A stretch of 64,000 bases of DNA from Flavobacteriaceae bacterium PS02336 (GTDB lineage: Bacteria; Bacteroidota; Bacteroidia; Flavobacteriales; Flavobacteriaceae), in assembly GCA_029960065.1 (NCBI GenBank), contig JASCOF010000002.1, positions 248,001-312,000 of the forward strand, read 5' to 3'. Both the position numbers and the translations under genes were made by a program. Position 1 is the stretch's first letter. Each line of letters opens with the position of its first letter. Below, in pieces: positions 1 through 8,881 of this stretch. The notes under the pieces were generated by a model. That model did not search any database, had not been told where the DNA came from, and saw only the letters and a program-made list of their open reading frames with translations.

Positions 1-76
1 AGGCTTCCATTTCATCATTAGAAACAGCTTCATTTGGCAAATATTTTGCAGCTTTTGTAATATATACTTCAAACAT
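1..76 (-). CDS. darB: Beta-ketoacyl-ACP synthase III-like DarB, N-terminus only (cut by window edge)
   Basis: Only the first 25 codons are inside the window, starting from an ATG at 74-76 on the minus strand. They read MFEVYITKAAKYLPNEAV, which I recognise as the start of the KAS III-type enzyme DarB. DarB works with DarA to make the dialkylresorcinol part of flexirubin pigments. The gene lies 17 bp downstream of darA in the same direction, the usual darA-darB order. The catalytic Cys-His-Asn residues are outside the window. The name rests on the N-terminal residues and the neighbour. Confidence 0.72.
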   Translation of the reverse strand, partial: MFEVYITKAAKYLPNEAVSNDEMEA

Positions 77-93
77 AATCTAAATTTCGTCTT

Positions 94-996
94 CTAAACT
101 CCCTGATAATATTGAGTTTGCTTTTTTATAGTTTTTAACTTAAGCGGATAGGTAATAAGGTGCAATATATACACTATTGGTGAAATTAACCATATCGCAA
201 GGAATAAATAAACATTAAATACTTTAAGCAGCTGTTTTCGGTTTTTTTGATTTTTATAAATGATGTTTGACCATTTATTGAAAATTTTATTGGCCGTTTT
301 GTCAACAGTCACTAAATATGAACTTATTTTTACAGCTCCCGCATTTACTAATTTGGGTTGTAAATCGGTTAAATTATTTTGGTTAAAAGAATCCAGCATA
401 ATTTCTCCAAACTGGCTTGATTCTTCTATGTCTTTATCTGAAACTCCTGGAAGCGGAAAAATACCTAAATACTTTTTCTTAACTCCAGAAAACATCCATT
501 CTACAATTGTAATAACGCTGATTAAATTTCCAACGCGGTCTACCAAAGCTACATTTCCAACCAAATTTGCATTGGCTTTTCGCAATAAAACTTTGATTTT
601 TTCCTGGGCCATAATCCACATGTTTCTCGAACCGCTGATTGTGATAACTGGAGTATTGTTCAAAATTTTCTTGGCATCTTCACTTTTCAAAAATGAATTA
701 ATTGGAATTGAAGGCGATAAATACCAAACTTGATAATGGAAAAGAACCAAGTCAAATTTTGTATTTAAAATTTCTTCAGGAACTGGTTTTAATGCGGTCG
801 GAATCTGTAAAAAAGATTCTGGAAAAGCATCAAAAAAAGAGTCCTTATTCCATGGAAAAGGAAATGGCTTTTCTAATTGTATTTCGTGAAAAGTTACCTT
901 TATATTCTCTTCATTTAAAAACGGTTTTGCAATTTGTTTTGCAATAGTTTCTAACTGTCCTGATTGAGAATAATAAATAACGAGAACATTTTTCAT
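94..996 (-). CDS. darA: Dialkylresorcinol condensing enzyme DarA
   Basis: This 300-residue protein opens with a flavodoxin-like first strand and loop (VLVIYYSQSGQ, residues 4-14), the phosphate-binding type of loop seen in flavin-binding NAD(P)H reductases. It ends with a hydrophobic stretch at about residues 258-282 that could anchor it to the membrane. From memory, the sequence and length fit the DarA family, which with DarB condenses and aromatises two acyl chains into a 2,5-dialkylresorcinol. That molecule is then esterified to the aryl-polyene acid to give flexirubin. The adjacent darB start and the upstream acyl carrier protein and ketosynthase support this role. The biochemical share of DarA versus DarB cannot be read from the sequence. 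Confidence 0.8.
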   Translation of the reverse strand: MKNVLVIYYSQSGQLETIAKQIAKPFLNEENIKVTFHEIQLEKPFPFPWNKDSFFDAFPESFLQIPTALKPVPEEILNTKFDLVLFHYQVWYLSPSIPINSFLKSEDAKKILNNTPVITISGSRNMWIMAQEKIKVLLRKANANLVGNVALVDRVGNLISVITIVEWMFSGVKKKYLGIFPLPGVSDKDIEESSQFGEIMLDSFNQNNLTDLQPKLVNAGAVKISSYLVTVDKTANKIFNKWSNIIYKNQKNRKQLLKVFNVYLFLAIWLISPIVYILHLITYPLKLKTIKKQTQYYQGV

Positions 997-1197
997 TATG
1001 GTTTACTTGCTTTGGTTGCGGACAAAAGTAAGTAAATTTATTTAAACGAATTTTCTTGTTTAATTGATTGAGATTTTGGCTTTGTCTCTAGAAATTGTAT
1101 TCTTTTAAATTTTTCAAGATGCAATTAAAAAATGATTTATGAAAAGTGTTTTTTTTACGATATAATTAACGAAACCATCATAATTTGTATAAAAAAA

Positions 1198-2079
1198 TTA
1201 TCCTTTTAAATAGTTCCAAAAGTCAAAATAGTTAAACCATTGTAAAGGATATTGCTTTAGAATGCTTTCCACGCTTTTTACATATTCTTTCAAAAGACCT
1301 TTTTCATCGCGGTGTTTTACCTCGGCTTCTCTGGCGTACAAATGATAATGAAGATTTGGTTCTTTCATTACATAAACGAAAACGACAGGAACTTTTAATC
1401 TTGAAGCAATTAAAAATGGCCCTGCAGGAAAGTTGGCTTCTTTACCTAAAAGATTTTCAGAAAGGGATTTTGTCCCTTCAAAATAACGATCACCCGTAAA
1501 ACAGATTAATTCGTTATTCGCCAATGCCGCATTGATTTCAAATATATGCGACAAGTCTTCTTTGATAATGATAAATTTTACGGTTGGTTTTTGCGTAACA
1601 CTTTCTAAGTAATTTTTTATAGCAGAATGTTCTAAATCTGTTGTAACGAGATTGATTTGGAAATTAAGATCAATATCTCCCAAAAAATGTTCGGCAATTT
1701 CAAAATTACCAACATGCGCGCTGATTAAGACACCGCCTTTTTTTTCTGCGAGTAATTTTTTGAGCGTTTCAATTCCGTCAAATTCATAGGTGAATTTATT
1801 TCGCATTCCAGCAGAAATGGAAATCTTATCAATAATAGTCTGTCCAAAAGTATAGTAACTTTTGAAAACCATTTTTTTAGATTTGAAATAGGAAAACTGC
1901 AGTCTTTCTTTAAAATAATAAAAGATAGTGCGATTGCTTTTTCTTAAAAATAGAAAATAGTAAGAAGCAACAAAGTAAAGTAATCCATAAGCAGCTTTAA
2001 CACCCGCTTTTTTAATTAAAAAAACGAATATTCGATACCCTAAAACAGTTCCTTTGGATTTACCATCCCATTGACTCAT
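1198..2079 (-). CDS. LpxL/HtrB-like lysophospholipid acyltransferase of the flexirubin cluster
   Basis: A 293-residue protein of the LpxL/LpxM acyltransferase family, as shown by the HVGNFE motif (His122 and Glu127, the HX4E catalytic pair) and the PAGPF segment near residue 215. Residues 15-45 form a hydrophobic N-terminal stretch that would hold it at the inner membrane. Its start codon directly abuts the acyl carrier protein stop, so the two genes are probably translationally coupled. Members next to an ACP and ketosynthases in aryl-polyene and flexirubin clusters are thought to transfer the polyene acyl chain from ACP to the resorcinol or to a lipid acceptor. A role in lipid A acylation is less likely here. 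The acceptor is inferred from context. Confidence 0.8.
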   Translation of the reverse strand: MSQWDGKSKGTVLGYRIFVFLIKKAGVKAAYGLLYFVASYYFLFLRKSNRTIFYYFKERLQFSYFKSKKMVFKSYYTFGQTIIDKISISAGMRNKFTYEFDGIETLKKLLAEKKGGVLISAHVGNFEIAEHFLGDIDLNFQINLVTTDLEHSAIKNYLESVTQKPTVKFIIIKEDLSHIFEINAALANNELICFTGDRYFEGTKSLSENLLGKEANFPAGPFLIASRLKVPVVFVYVMKEPNLHYHLYAREAEVKHRDEKGLLKEYVKSVESILKQYPLQWFNYFDFWNYLKG

Positions 2080-2334
2080 TTAAGCTGATTTGGCTTTGAT
2101 TTTTGTTTCGATAAGATCGTAAAAACTTTGAAAATCAGAAATTCCAACAAAATCTGCTTCAACTAGTTTTACACCAAAGTTTGCTTCAATTGAAACCACC
2201 AAGTCTACATAATCCAGACTATCTAACCCAAGTGTATCTTTTAAATTAGCATTTGGTTCAATGTCGTCATTATCAACTTCAAATTCATCAACTAAAAAAC
2301 CATTTATTCTTGCTATAATCTCTTCTTTATTCAT
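2080..2334 (-). CDS. Acyl carrier protein
   Basis: An 84-residue acidic protein with the phosphopantetheine attachment motif LGLDSLDYVDL; the modified serine is Ser39. It overlaps the upstream ketosynthase by 8 bp and its stop is directly followed by the acyltransferase start. It is therefore a pathway-dedicated carrier for the growing aryl-polyene chain, not the housekeeping AcpP, which normally sits next to fabF in a fatty-acid operon. Reading it as housekeeping is the only real alternative, and the neighbours argue against that. Confidence 0.93.
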   Translation of the reverse strand: MNKEEIIARINGFLVDEFEVDNDDIEPNANLKDTLGLDSLDYVDLVVSIEANFGVKLVEADFVGISDFQSFYDLIETKIKAKSA

Positions 2335-3562
2335 CGTTCAATTTAAACTTTTTAACCACCAACGCAGAGTTGGTTCCTCCGAAACCGAAAGAATTGGACA
2401 AAAATATGTCAAATTTTTTGTTTAACGTAGTTTTAACTAAATTTAATTTTGAAGCATCTTCATCAGGGTTTTCTAAATTGATGTTAGGCGCGATGAAATC
2501 GTTCTGCATCATTAAGATAGAATAAATTATTTCGCTTGCTCCCGCCATCCAGCATTCATGGCCTGTCATTGACTTGGTAGAACTCACATAAGGATTTTTT
2601 TCTCCAAAGACTTCAAAAATAGCTTTGGCTTCGTTTGCATCGCCTACTGGAGTTGAGGTTGCATGTGCATTTATGTACTCAATATCTGAAGCATTTAGTT
2701 TAGCATCATCCAATGCGCGTTTCATAGCTGTTGCTGGTCCTTCAACGTTTGGAGTAGAAATATGTCCACCGTTTGATGAAAATCCATAGCCACCTATTTC
2801 TGCAATAATAGTTGCGCCCCTAGCAATTGCAGATTCGTAACTTTCTAGAATTAATGTTGCACCGCCGCCACTCGGAATTAATCCGTCGCGACCAGCATCA
2901 AAAGGTCTGGAAGCTTTTTCAGGATCGCTTTCTCGGTTAGAAAAAACACCTAATCCATCAAAACTGCTCATTGCATATTTATTAATTTCCTGAGCACCTC
3001 CAGTAATTACGATATCTTGAAAACCACTTTTGATTAAAAAATAAGCCAAACCGATAGAATGAGAACCACTCGCGCAGGCTGCACTTACCGTAAGATTGAT
3101 TCCTCGTAATTTAAAAATCGTTGAAAGATTCATCGTTACCGTAGAATTCATCGACTTAAAAATGGCACCAGAACCAATAAGAGCGGTGTCTTTTTTCTCG
3201 CGTACAATATCTGTAGCGTCAATGATAGCTTTAGAAACGCTGTCATTTCCGTACATAATTCCTACTTCGTGTTCATCAAAAAAAGCATCGTCGATGTTAG
3301 CATTTTTTAATGCTTCTATAGTTGCCATATAAGCATACTCGGTTTCTTCACCGATGCTCATACGCTGTCTTCGCGTCAATAAATTTTTAAGATCGGCTTT
3401 TGGAACCATTCCTGTTAAGGCTGATTGAAAACCAAATTCTTTACGTTCAGAATCAAACTGAATACCAGATTTTCCTTCGTATAACGAATCTTTTACTTCG
3501 TCTAAAGAAGTTCCGATACAAGAATAAATTCCCATTCCAGTAATTACAACTCTTCTATTCAT
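2327..3562 (-). CDS. Beta-ketoacyl-ACP synthase (KAS I/II type)
   Basis: A 411-residue thiolase-fold condensing enzyme. The nucleophile is Cys163 in SAACASGS; the two catalytic histidines are His300 (NAHATSTP) and His335 (SMTGH), with Lys330 between them. All active-site residues are present, so this is a chain-extending ketosynthase and not a chain-length factor. In flexirubin and aryl-polyene clusters such enzymes extend an activated 4-hydroxycinnamate starter with malonyl units. The starter would be supplied by the ammonia-lyase at 5766-7286. Its stop overlaps the ACP start by 8 bp. Confidence 0.92.
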   Translation of the reverse strand: MNRRVVITGMGIYSCIGTSLDEVKDSLYEGKSGIQFDSERKEFGFQSALTGMVPKADLKNLLTRRQRMSIGEETEYAYMATIEALKNANIDDAFFDEHEVGIMYGNDSVSKAIIDATDIVREKKDTALIGSGAIFKSMNSTVTMNLSTIFKLRGINLTVSAACASGSHSIGLAYFLIKSGFQDIVITGGAQEINKYAMSSFDGLGVFSNRESDPEKASRPFDAGRDGLIPSGGGATLILESYESAIARGATIIAEIGGYGFSSNGGHISTPNVEGPATAMKRALDDAKLNASDIEYINAHATSTPVGDANEAKAIFEVFGEKNPYVSSTKSMTGHECWMAGASEIIYSILMMQNDFIAPNINLENPDEDASKLNLVKTTLNKKFDIFLSNSFGFGGTNSALVVKKFKLNDE

Positions 3563-3728
3563 CGTCTTTCAAAAGTAATTTTTTATCCTTAAAGTGTAAT
3601 TTTTTAATCTTGCCGCAAAGGCACTAAGTTTTTTAAAGTCTTTTTGCTAAAACTTTAGGACTCTGTGTCTTTTCGAGCAATTTTCTATGTTTAAAAATCT
3701 TAAAATAATCTCGCAAACATAGTATTCT

Positions 3729-4460
3729 TTAAGAATATATTCCGCCGTTAATATTGATAATTTCTCCTGTAATATAACTTGCTTTTTTAGAAATCAAAAA
3801 GCTTACCAAATCTGCTACTTCTTCGGCTTCGCCAAAACGATTTACCGGAATAAGCTTTAATAATTCTTTTTCATCCAGTTCGCTTGTCATATCAGTTCTG
3901 ATGAAACCTGGAGCGACAGCATTTACAGTAATGTTTCGTTTTGCCACTTCTTGAGCCAATGCTTTAGTTGCTGCCACAATAGCACCTTTTGCAGCCGAAT
4001 AATTAGTTTGCCCTGCAGTTCCTTTTACTCCAGAAACCGAAACTATATTTACGATTCGGCCATATTTATTGCGAAGCATTTTTTGAATGAAAAACTGCGT
4101 TACATTAAAAAATCCGTTTGCACTTGTATTCATTACACTATTCCAGTCTTGCGGTGTCATCCACATAAAAAGACCGTCTTTTGTGATTCCGGCATTGTTT
4201 ACAATAGCTTCCACCAGTTTTTCAGGATTAGCTTCCTGCCATTGTGTAAGAACGTTTTGGACTTGTTCAAAATTGGCGACATCAAAACCTAAAATTTCTC
4301 CTGTTGCCCCTAATTTTTGTATTTCTTGTAATGTTTCTTCGGCAGCTGTTTGATTCGAATGATAATTAATCAGAATATGATAATCAGATTCTACGGCTAG
4401 TTTTTTACAAATAGCACTTCCGATTCCTCTAGAACCGCCTGTTACTAATACACACTTCAT
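3729..4460 (-). CDS. 3-oxoacyl-ACP reductase (FabG-like SDR)
   Basis: A 243-residue short-chain dehydrogenase with the cofactor loop TGGSRGIG (residues 7-14), NNAGIT and the catalytic pair in YSAAK preceded by SVSG. Length and motifs fit the FabG subfamily. It would reduce the beta-keto group after each condensation by the neighbouring ketosynthase in polyene synthesis. A 166-bp gap separates it from the ketosynthase gene; only 9 bp separate it from the WG-repeat gene upstream. It belongs to the flexirubin operon by direction and context. Substrate specificity is inferred. Confidence 0.88.
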   Translation of the reverse strand: MKCVLVTGGSRGIGSAICKKLAVESDYHILINYHSNQTAAEETLQEIQKLGATGEILGFDVANFEQVQNVLTQWQEANPEKLVEAIVNNAGITKDGLFMWMTPQDWNSVMNTSANGFFNVTQFFIQKMLRNKYGRIVNIVSVSGVKGTAGQTNYSAAKGAIVAATKALAQEVAKRNITVNAVAPGFIRTDMTSELDEKELLKLIPVNRFGEAEEVADLVSFLISKKASYITGEIININGGIYS

Positions 4461-4469
4461 AAGTGAAAT

Positions 4470-5696
4470 TTATTTCTTTTTCTTAGCTGCTGGTTTCGGT
4501 GTCGATTTAGCAGCTGGTTTGGTTGTTTTTGTTTCTTGTTTTGGGGCTTCAGCAGGAGCAGCAACTGGCTGAGGTTTTTCAGATTTTGAAAATAATTCAG
4601 CATTTTCAAACCATTGGTTAGCCAAAACGGTTCCGTCTGGTTTTAGAAATCCCCATTTTCCTTCGTTTTTTACTCGGGCAACGCCATCAATAAATCCTTT
4701 ATCTTGTTGTACAAACATCGCGATAATGGCATTTGTAGTGATTCCATATTGAGTAGGAATTACCAGTTTTCCAGATTCATTGATAAATCCCCAATTACTT
4801 TCTTTTACTGGAGCTAATCCGTTGGTACTGAAAACTTCGGCATCGCTGTAAGTTGGTTCAATCACAAATTTTCCTTCAGGATTAATGAATCCCCATTTTT
4901 TTCCAACTAAAACTGGCGCTAGATTTTTGGAGAACGCTTTTCCTTTGTCATAAATAGGAAGAATGGCCCAGTTTCCTTTTAAATCGATATAACCGATTTT
5001 TCCATTCTTTTTAGCATAAGTCAAATCCTGCGTTTCAAAATCCCAGATTTTTTCAGCTCCGTCAACTGGAATAAATTTCCCGCCACTTACTAATCCGAAA
5101 GTTTTATCTTTTCTCGCCCAAGTTGTGTTTTTGAAATAATTTCCAACTTCTGCATAAACAGGTTCAACCAATTCCTTTCCTTCGGTATTTATGATTCCCC
5201 AGTTTTTGTTCAGTTCTACTCTTGCAAAACCATTTTCAAAAGGTTTGATCTGATCGTATTTTGGTTCTAATACAACAGCCATTTTGTTGTTGATTAAACC
5301 TACTTTATTATTTTGTCTGATGAAGGCAACACCGTTATTAAAATCAAAAACTTTTTCAGAAGCAGGTGCTTTTTGAATTTCTCCTTTAGTATTAATATAA
5401 ACCCATTCCTTATCTTTTTGCACGACCGCAATTCCGTTGTTAAAATCTTTCGCGTCTTTAAAGTCGGCTGGAATTACCCAAGTTCCTTTAGTATCAATAA
5501 AACCCCATTTTCCGCCATTTTCTACAGCAGCTAATCCTTCAGAAAAACTTCTGGCAGATTTGTATTGCGGTTCTATTTTAAAAGATCCGTCTTTAGCAAG
5601 ATATCCAATTTTGGAATTCTTTTTAACTAAAGCCAGTTCTTGACTGTTAACAAATTGAATACTTACCAGCAGCAAAAAAATAAGTGTCTTTTTCAT
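4470..5696 (-). CDS. Exported WG-repeat protein within the flexirubin operon
   Basis: Starting from the ATG at 5694-5696, the protein opens with a clean signal peptide (MKKTLIFLLLVSIQFVNS-Q). A further in-frame ATG five codons upstream would put HFKI in front of it and is less likely. The body is made of repeated units with the core GKWGFI followed about 12 residues later by (I/V)xPxY or similar, eight or nine copies, which is the WG-repeat (beta-propeller-like) family. The last 40 residues are a Pro/Ala/Lys-rich tail. No catalytic residues are visible. WG repeats are usually associated with binding. Its place between the ketoreductase and the ammonia-lyase is notable, because the cluster's chemistry is otherwise cytoplasmic or inner-membrane. 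Confidence 0.85.
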   Translation of the reverse strand: MKKTLIFLLLVSIQFVNSQELALVKKNSKIGYLAKDGSFKIEPQYKSARSFSEGLAAVENGGKWGFIDTKGTWVIPADFKDAKDFNNGIAVVQKDKEWVYINTKGEIQKAPASEKVFDFNNGVAFIRQNNKVGLINNKMAVVLEPKYDQIKPFENGFARVELNKNWGIINTEGKELVEPVYAEVGNYFKNTTWARKDKTFGLVSGGKFIPVDGAEKIWDFETQDLTYAKKNGKIGYIDLKGNWAILPIYDKGKAFSKNLAPVLVGKKWGFINPEGKFVIEPTYSDAEVFSTNGLAPVKESNWGFINESGKLVIPTQYGITTNAIIAMFVQQDKGFIDGVARVKNEGKWGFLKPDGTVLANQWFENAELFSKSEKPQPVAAPAEAPKQETKTTKPAAKSTPKPAAKKKK

Positions 5697-5765
5697 GATT
5701 TTAAAATGCAATGTTTAAGGATTAAAAAAACTAAAACGCTTTGGGGCAAATTTGTATATCAATTT

Positions 5766-7286
5766 TTAACTGTTGATCAAATAATCTTTAACTTTTTGAA
5801 CAAAAGGATACATTACTTGATCTTCTTTAAATGTTGGAATTATATTTCGAACATCATCATACCATTTTCTAGTAACAGATGAAATTTTATCTTTTTGACC
5901 TAAATAATCAATTGCCTGAACGATTGTAATTAATTCGATTGCCAAAACCTCAAAAGAATTCTCAATTACTTTTGATGTAATAACCGCAGCATTTGTTCCC
6001 ATACTTACAATGTCTTGGTTGTCATTGTTGTTTGGAATACTGTGCACGTACATTGGATTAGACAACATTTGGCTTTCTGCAGTTGTTGAAGTAGCAACGA
6101 ATTGAACACCCTGCATTCCGAAATTAAATCCTAATGTTCCTAAGTTTACGAATGGAGGAAGAAGTTCATTGATTTTAGAATTCAATAAATAATTCAATTG
6201 ACGTTCTGCCAGCATCGTTAATTTTGTAATAACGATTTTCAGTTTATCCATTTCAAGCGAAATATAATCTCCGTGGAAATTTCCACCATGGTAAACGTGT
6301 TGGTTTTTTACATCGATAATCGGGTTGTCGTTTGCCGAGTTAAATTCGTCTTCCAAAATAGAAGCGACATTATTTATAGTTTCTAAAACGGGTCCTAAAA
6401 TTTGAGGAACACATCTTAGTGAATAATATTCTTGAACTTTTTCTTTGAAGATTTCTTCGGTGTTTTCGCCAGAATATAAATGGTCTTCTCTTTTACGGAT
6501 TAAAGTACTGTCAGAAAGATTTTTTCGCATTCTTTCAGCAACTTCCTGCTGTCCTTTATGGCGTTTGGTTTGATTTAATTCTGCAGAAAAATGATCATCA
6601 TACGCTTGAACCAATTCGTTGATTGCACAAGAAGCTTTTAAAGACCAGTCTAATAATTTTTGAGCATAATGCACATTTACAACTCCAATTCCTGTCATTA
6701 CAGAAGTTCCGTTGATTAATGCTAAACCTTCTCTAATTTCTACCTGAATTGGTTTTAAACCTTCGATTTCAAAAACTTCTGGAGTTGGACGTCTTTCACC
6801 TTTATAAAAAACTTCGCCTTCACCAATTAAAACCAGTGCTAAATGAGATAATTGTACTAAGTCACCGCTGGCACCAACACCACCGTGCTCGAAAATTAAA
6901 GGCGTAATATCTCTATTGATTAATTCTGCCATTAAATGAATAACAGAAGGATGAACTCCTGAATTTCCTAAAGAAAGCGTATTCAATCTAGCTAAAATAG
7001 CTGCTTTTGCACATTCAGGATTTAAAGGTTTTCCTGTCCCAGAAGAATGGCTTCTAATTAAATTATATTGCAGCTGAATTTGATCTGACTCTTTAATTCT
7101 ATATTGAGCCATTGGACCAAAGCCAGTATTTACTCCGTAGATTACTTTGTTTCCTGAGAATTCTTTCAAGAAATTAAAACTTTCGTTTACTCGATCTAAA
7201 ACCACATCACTTATGGCAACTTTGTTTTTTCCAAAAATTATGGCTTCAAATTCTGCTAAACTTAAATATTCATTAATTGTATTCAT
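5766..7286 (-). CDS. Tyrosine ammonia-lyase (MIO-dependent, HutH family)
   Basis: A 506-residue aromatic amino acid lyase. The prosthetic MIO group would form from Ala139-Ser140-Gly141 in GGVGASGDL, and the catalytic Tyr50 lies in VIYGVNTGFG. The whole protein resembles very closely, as I recall it, the characterised tyrosine ammonia-lyase of Flavobacterium johnsoniae, which gives 4-coumarate and ammonia. The position that sets substrate choice reads RSHSSG (Ser79-His80), a pair otherwise typical of histidine lyases. Annotation as histidine ammonia-lyase is therefore a likely automatic error. It sits at the head of the minus-strand flexirubin operon and would supply its starter acid. It is divergent from the flavoprotein gene at 7388. 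Confidence 0.88.
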   Translation of the reverse strand: MNTINEYLSLAEFEAIIFGKNKVAISDVVLDRVNESFNFLKEFSGNKVIYGVNTGFGPMAQYRIKESDQIQLQYNLIRSHSSGTGKPLNPECAKAAILARLNTLSLGNSGVHPSVIHLMAELINRDITPLIFEHGGVGASGDLVQLSHLALVLIGEGEVFYKGERRPTPEVFEIEGLKPIQVEIREGLALINGTSVMTGIGVVNVHYAQKLLDWSLKASCAINELVQAYDDHFSAELNQTKRHKGQQEVAERMRKNLSDSTLIRKREDHLYSGENTEEIFKEKVQEYYSLRCVPQILGPVLETINNVASILEDEFNSANDNPIIDVKNQHVYHGGNFHGDYISLEMDKLKIVITKLTMLAERQLNYLLNSKINELLPPFVNLGTLGFNFGMQGVQFVATSTTAESQMLSNPMYVHSIPNNNDNQDIVSMGTNAAVITSKVIENSFEVLAIELITIVQAIDYLGQKDKISSVTRKWYDDVRNIIPTFKEDQVMYPFVQKVKDYLINS

Positions 7287-7322
7287 TAAAACGATTTTGG
7301 TTGCGCTAATTTAATTTTATTT

Positions 7323-7348
7323 ATCAAAATAAATGTAGTTATTTTGAT
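7323..7348. promoter_or_regulatory. 26-bp palindrome between divergent flexirubin genes, candidate operator
   Basis: The 101-bp gap between the ammonia-lyase and the flavoprotein genes contains perfect 10-bp inverted arms, ATCAAAATAA and TTATTTTGAT, around ATGTAG. The hexamer ATGTAG occurs three times, at 7333, 7347 and 7357. The site is placed to control both divergent genes. No cognate regulator is visible in the window. Confidence 0.45.
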
Positions 7349-7387
7349 GTAGGCAAATGTAGGTTAATTAATGATAATAATTCTAAT

Positions 7388-8638
7388 ATGATAAAGGAGT
7401 TTGTTGATGTTTTAGTGATTGGTGCAGGACCTTCTGGATGTGTCTCTGCGTCGTATCTTTATAAAAACAACGTTAAAGTAAAAGTTGTAGAAAAAACAAA
7501 ATTTCCAAGACTTGTTGTTGGCGAAAGCCTTATTCCGCGTGTAATGGATCATTTTGCTGAAGCAGAATTGTTTGACGCCCTTGACGCAATGAACTTTGAA
7601 AAAAAATTAGGAGCTCGTTTTATCAGAGGCGAAGAAATCTGCACTTTTGATTTTAGTAAAAAATTTGGGGAAGGCTGGGACTGGACTTGGCAGGTTCCAA
7701 GAGCTGATTTTGACAATACAATGGCGCAGGAAATTGTGCGAAAAGGAATTGATTTGGAATTTGAAACGGAAGTTTTGGAAGTTTCTTTTGAAGGAAAAAA
7801 ATCAAAAACTATTGTAAAAGACAAAGACGGAAATCTAAAAGAAATTCACGCCAACTTTATAATCGACTCAAGCGGATACGGACGTGTTTTGCCAAGACTT
7901 TTAGATTTGGATACGCCTTCAAAATTAGATCCGCATTCTTCGATTTTCACACACGTAAAAGATATTAATAGACCAGAAGGTGAAGAAGGAACTCAGATTT
8001 CTTTTGACATTTTGGAAACCGAAGTTTGGCTATGGGTGATTCCATTTTCGAACGGAAATACAAGTTTGGGAGTTGTTGGTCCAACAGATTTTATCAATTC
8101 ACTTTCTGAAAATAAAGACAATGCAGAGGCTTTAAAAAATGCCATTCAGAAATCGGATTATTATATCAAAAGATTTGCCGGAACAGAATTTTTATTCGAA
8201 CCCGTTAAATTAGAAAACTATTCAAGAGCAGTAAAAAGAATGTATGGCGACGGTTTTGCTTTGACAGGAAATAGCTCTGAATTTTTAGATCCAGTTTTCT
8301 CTTCAGGAGTAGCTTTTGCAACTGAATCTGGAATGCTCGCAGCAAAATTATATTTGAAAGAATCACAAGGAATTCCTGTTGATTGGGAAGTGGAGTTTAC
8401 CCAATATATGAAACGCGGAATCGCTGTTTTCACCACTTATGTTCAAGAATGGTATACTGGAAATTTGCAGACTTTATTTTTCCATCAGCCAGAAAATCCA
8501 GATGTGAAAGAAAAAATATGTGCTGTTTTAGCGGGCTATGTTTGGAACGAGGAAAACTCGTTTGTCAAGAAACATGATCACGTAATCGCCAATATGGCGT
8601 ATTTATTAAATATGCAGAAAGAACAAAGCCCTGAATAA
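7388..8638 (+). CDS. FAD-dependent halogenase-like oxidoreductase
   Basis: A 416-residue flavoprotein with an N-terminal Rossmann motif GAGPSG (residues 12-17), the halogenase-type GESLIP segment at about 47-52 and the motif WLWVIP at residues 214-219. The last matches WxWxIP, used as a mark of flavin-dependent halogenases. Together they place it in the tryptophan-halogenase-like branch of the PHBH fold. Flexirubins can be ring-hydroxylated, methylated or chlorinated, so it may be an aryl halogenase or an aryl hydroxylase of the pigment head group. The sequence alone does not decide this. It is divergent to the pigment operon and ends in its own terminator hairpin. Confidence 0.75.
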   Translation: MIKEFVDVLVIGAGPSGCVSASYLYKNNVKVKVVEKTKFPRLVVGESLIPRVMDHFAEAELFDALDAMNFEKKLGARFIRGEEICTFDFSKKFGEGWDWTWQVPRADFDNTMAQEIVRKGIDLEFETEVLEVSFEGKKSKTIVKDKDGNLKEIHANFIIDSSGYGRVLPRLLDLDTPSKLDPHSSIFTHVKDINRPEGEEGTQISFDILETEVWLWVIPFSNGNTSLGVVGPTDFINSLSENKDNAEALKNAIQKSDYYIKRFAGTEFLFEPVKLENYSRAVKRMYGDGFALTGNSSEFLDPVFSSGVAFATESGMLAAKLYLKESQGIPVDWEVEFTQYMKRGIAVFTTYVQEWYTGNLQTLFFHQPENPDVKEKICAVLAGYVWNEENSFVKKHDHVIANMAYLLNMQKEQSPE

Positions 8639-8648
8639 TCAGGGCTTT
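8625..8648 (+). terminator. Rho-independent terminator of the halogenase-like gene
   Basis: Arms AAAGCCCTGA (8625-8634) and TCAGGGCTTT (8639-8648) close a 4-base loop and are followed by a T-run. The stop codon of the gene lies inside the loop, so the hairpin overlaps the coding end. Confidence 0.85.
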
Positions 8649-8673
8649 TTTTGTTTAGATAAATAATATTCAT

Positions 8674-8798
8674 GCTCCAGCGGAGCAAAATATTTATAGC
8701 AAATAAAATATAGTATGGAAAAGCTCCGGCGGAGCGATATATTTCAAACGGTTGGGTATGTATGATTATGATTCGTATTTCCGTGGTTGAAACCACGG
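8674..8798. repeat. REP-like palindromes
   Basis: Two copies of the near-palindrome GCTCCRGCGGAGC (8674-8686 and 8723-8735), each followed within a few bases by an AT-rich TATTT-type stretch. A third hairpin has perfect 8-bp arms, CCGTGGTT and AACCACGG, at 8781-8798. They lie in the gap between convergent genes and look like scattered REP-type elements. No coding function is seen. Confidence 0.6.
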
Positions 8799-8829
8799 GC
8801 TATGTTTAAAATAGTAACGCAATAAAAAA

Positions 8830-8847
8830 AGGATTTTTGAAAATCCT
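8830..8847. terminator. Bidirectional terminator between convergent genes
   Basis: Arms AGGATTT and AAATCCT around TTGA, flanked by an A-run on the left and a T-run on the right. It can stop transcription from both sides, including the minus-strand mutarotase operon that ends at 8882. Confidence 0.7.
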
Positions 8848-8881
8848 CTTTTTTTATTTTTTCAATGAACAGTTGAGTATT

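Noticed and set aside
1143..1163. AAGTGT-N7-ACGATA resembling half of the AraR-like palindrome
   Set aside because: Only one arm matches and it lies between pigment genes; most likely chance in T-rich DNA.
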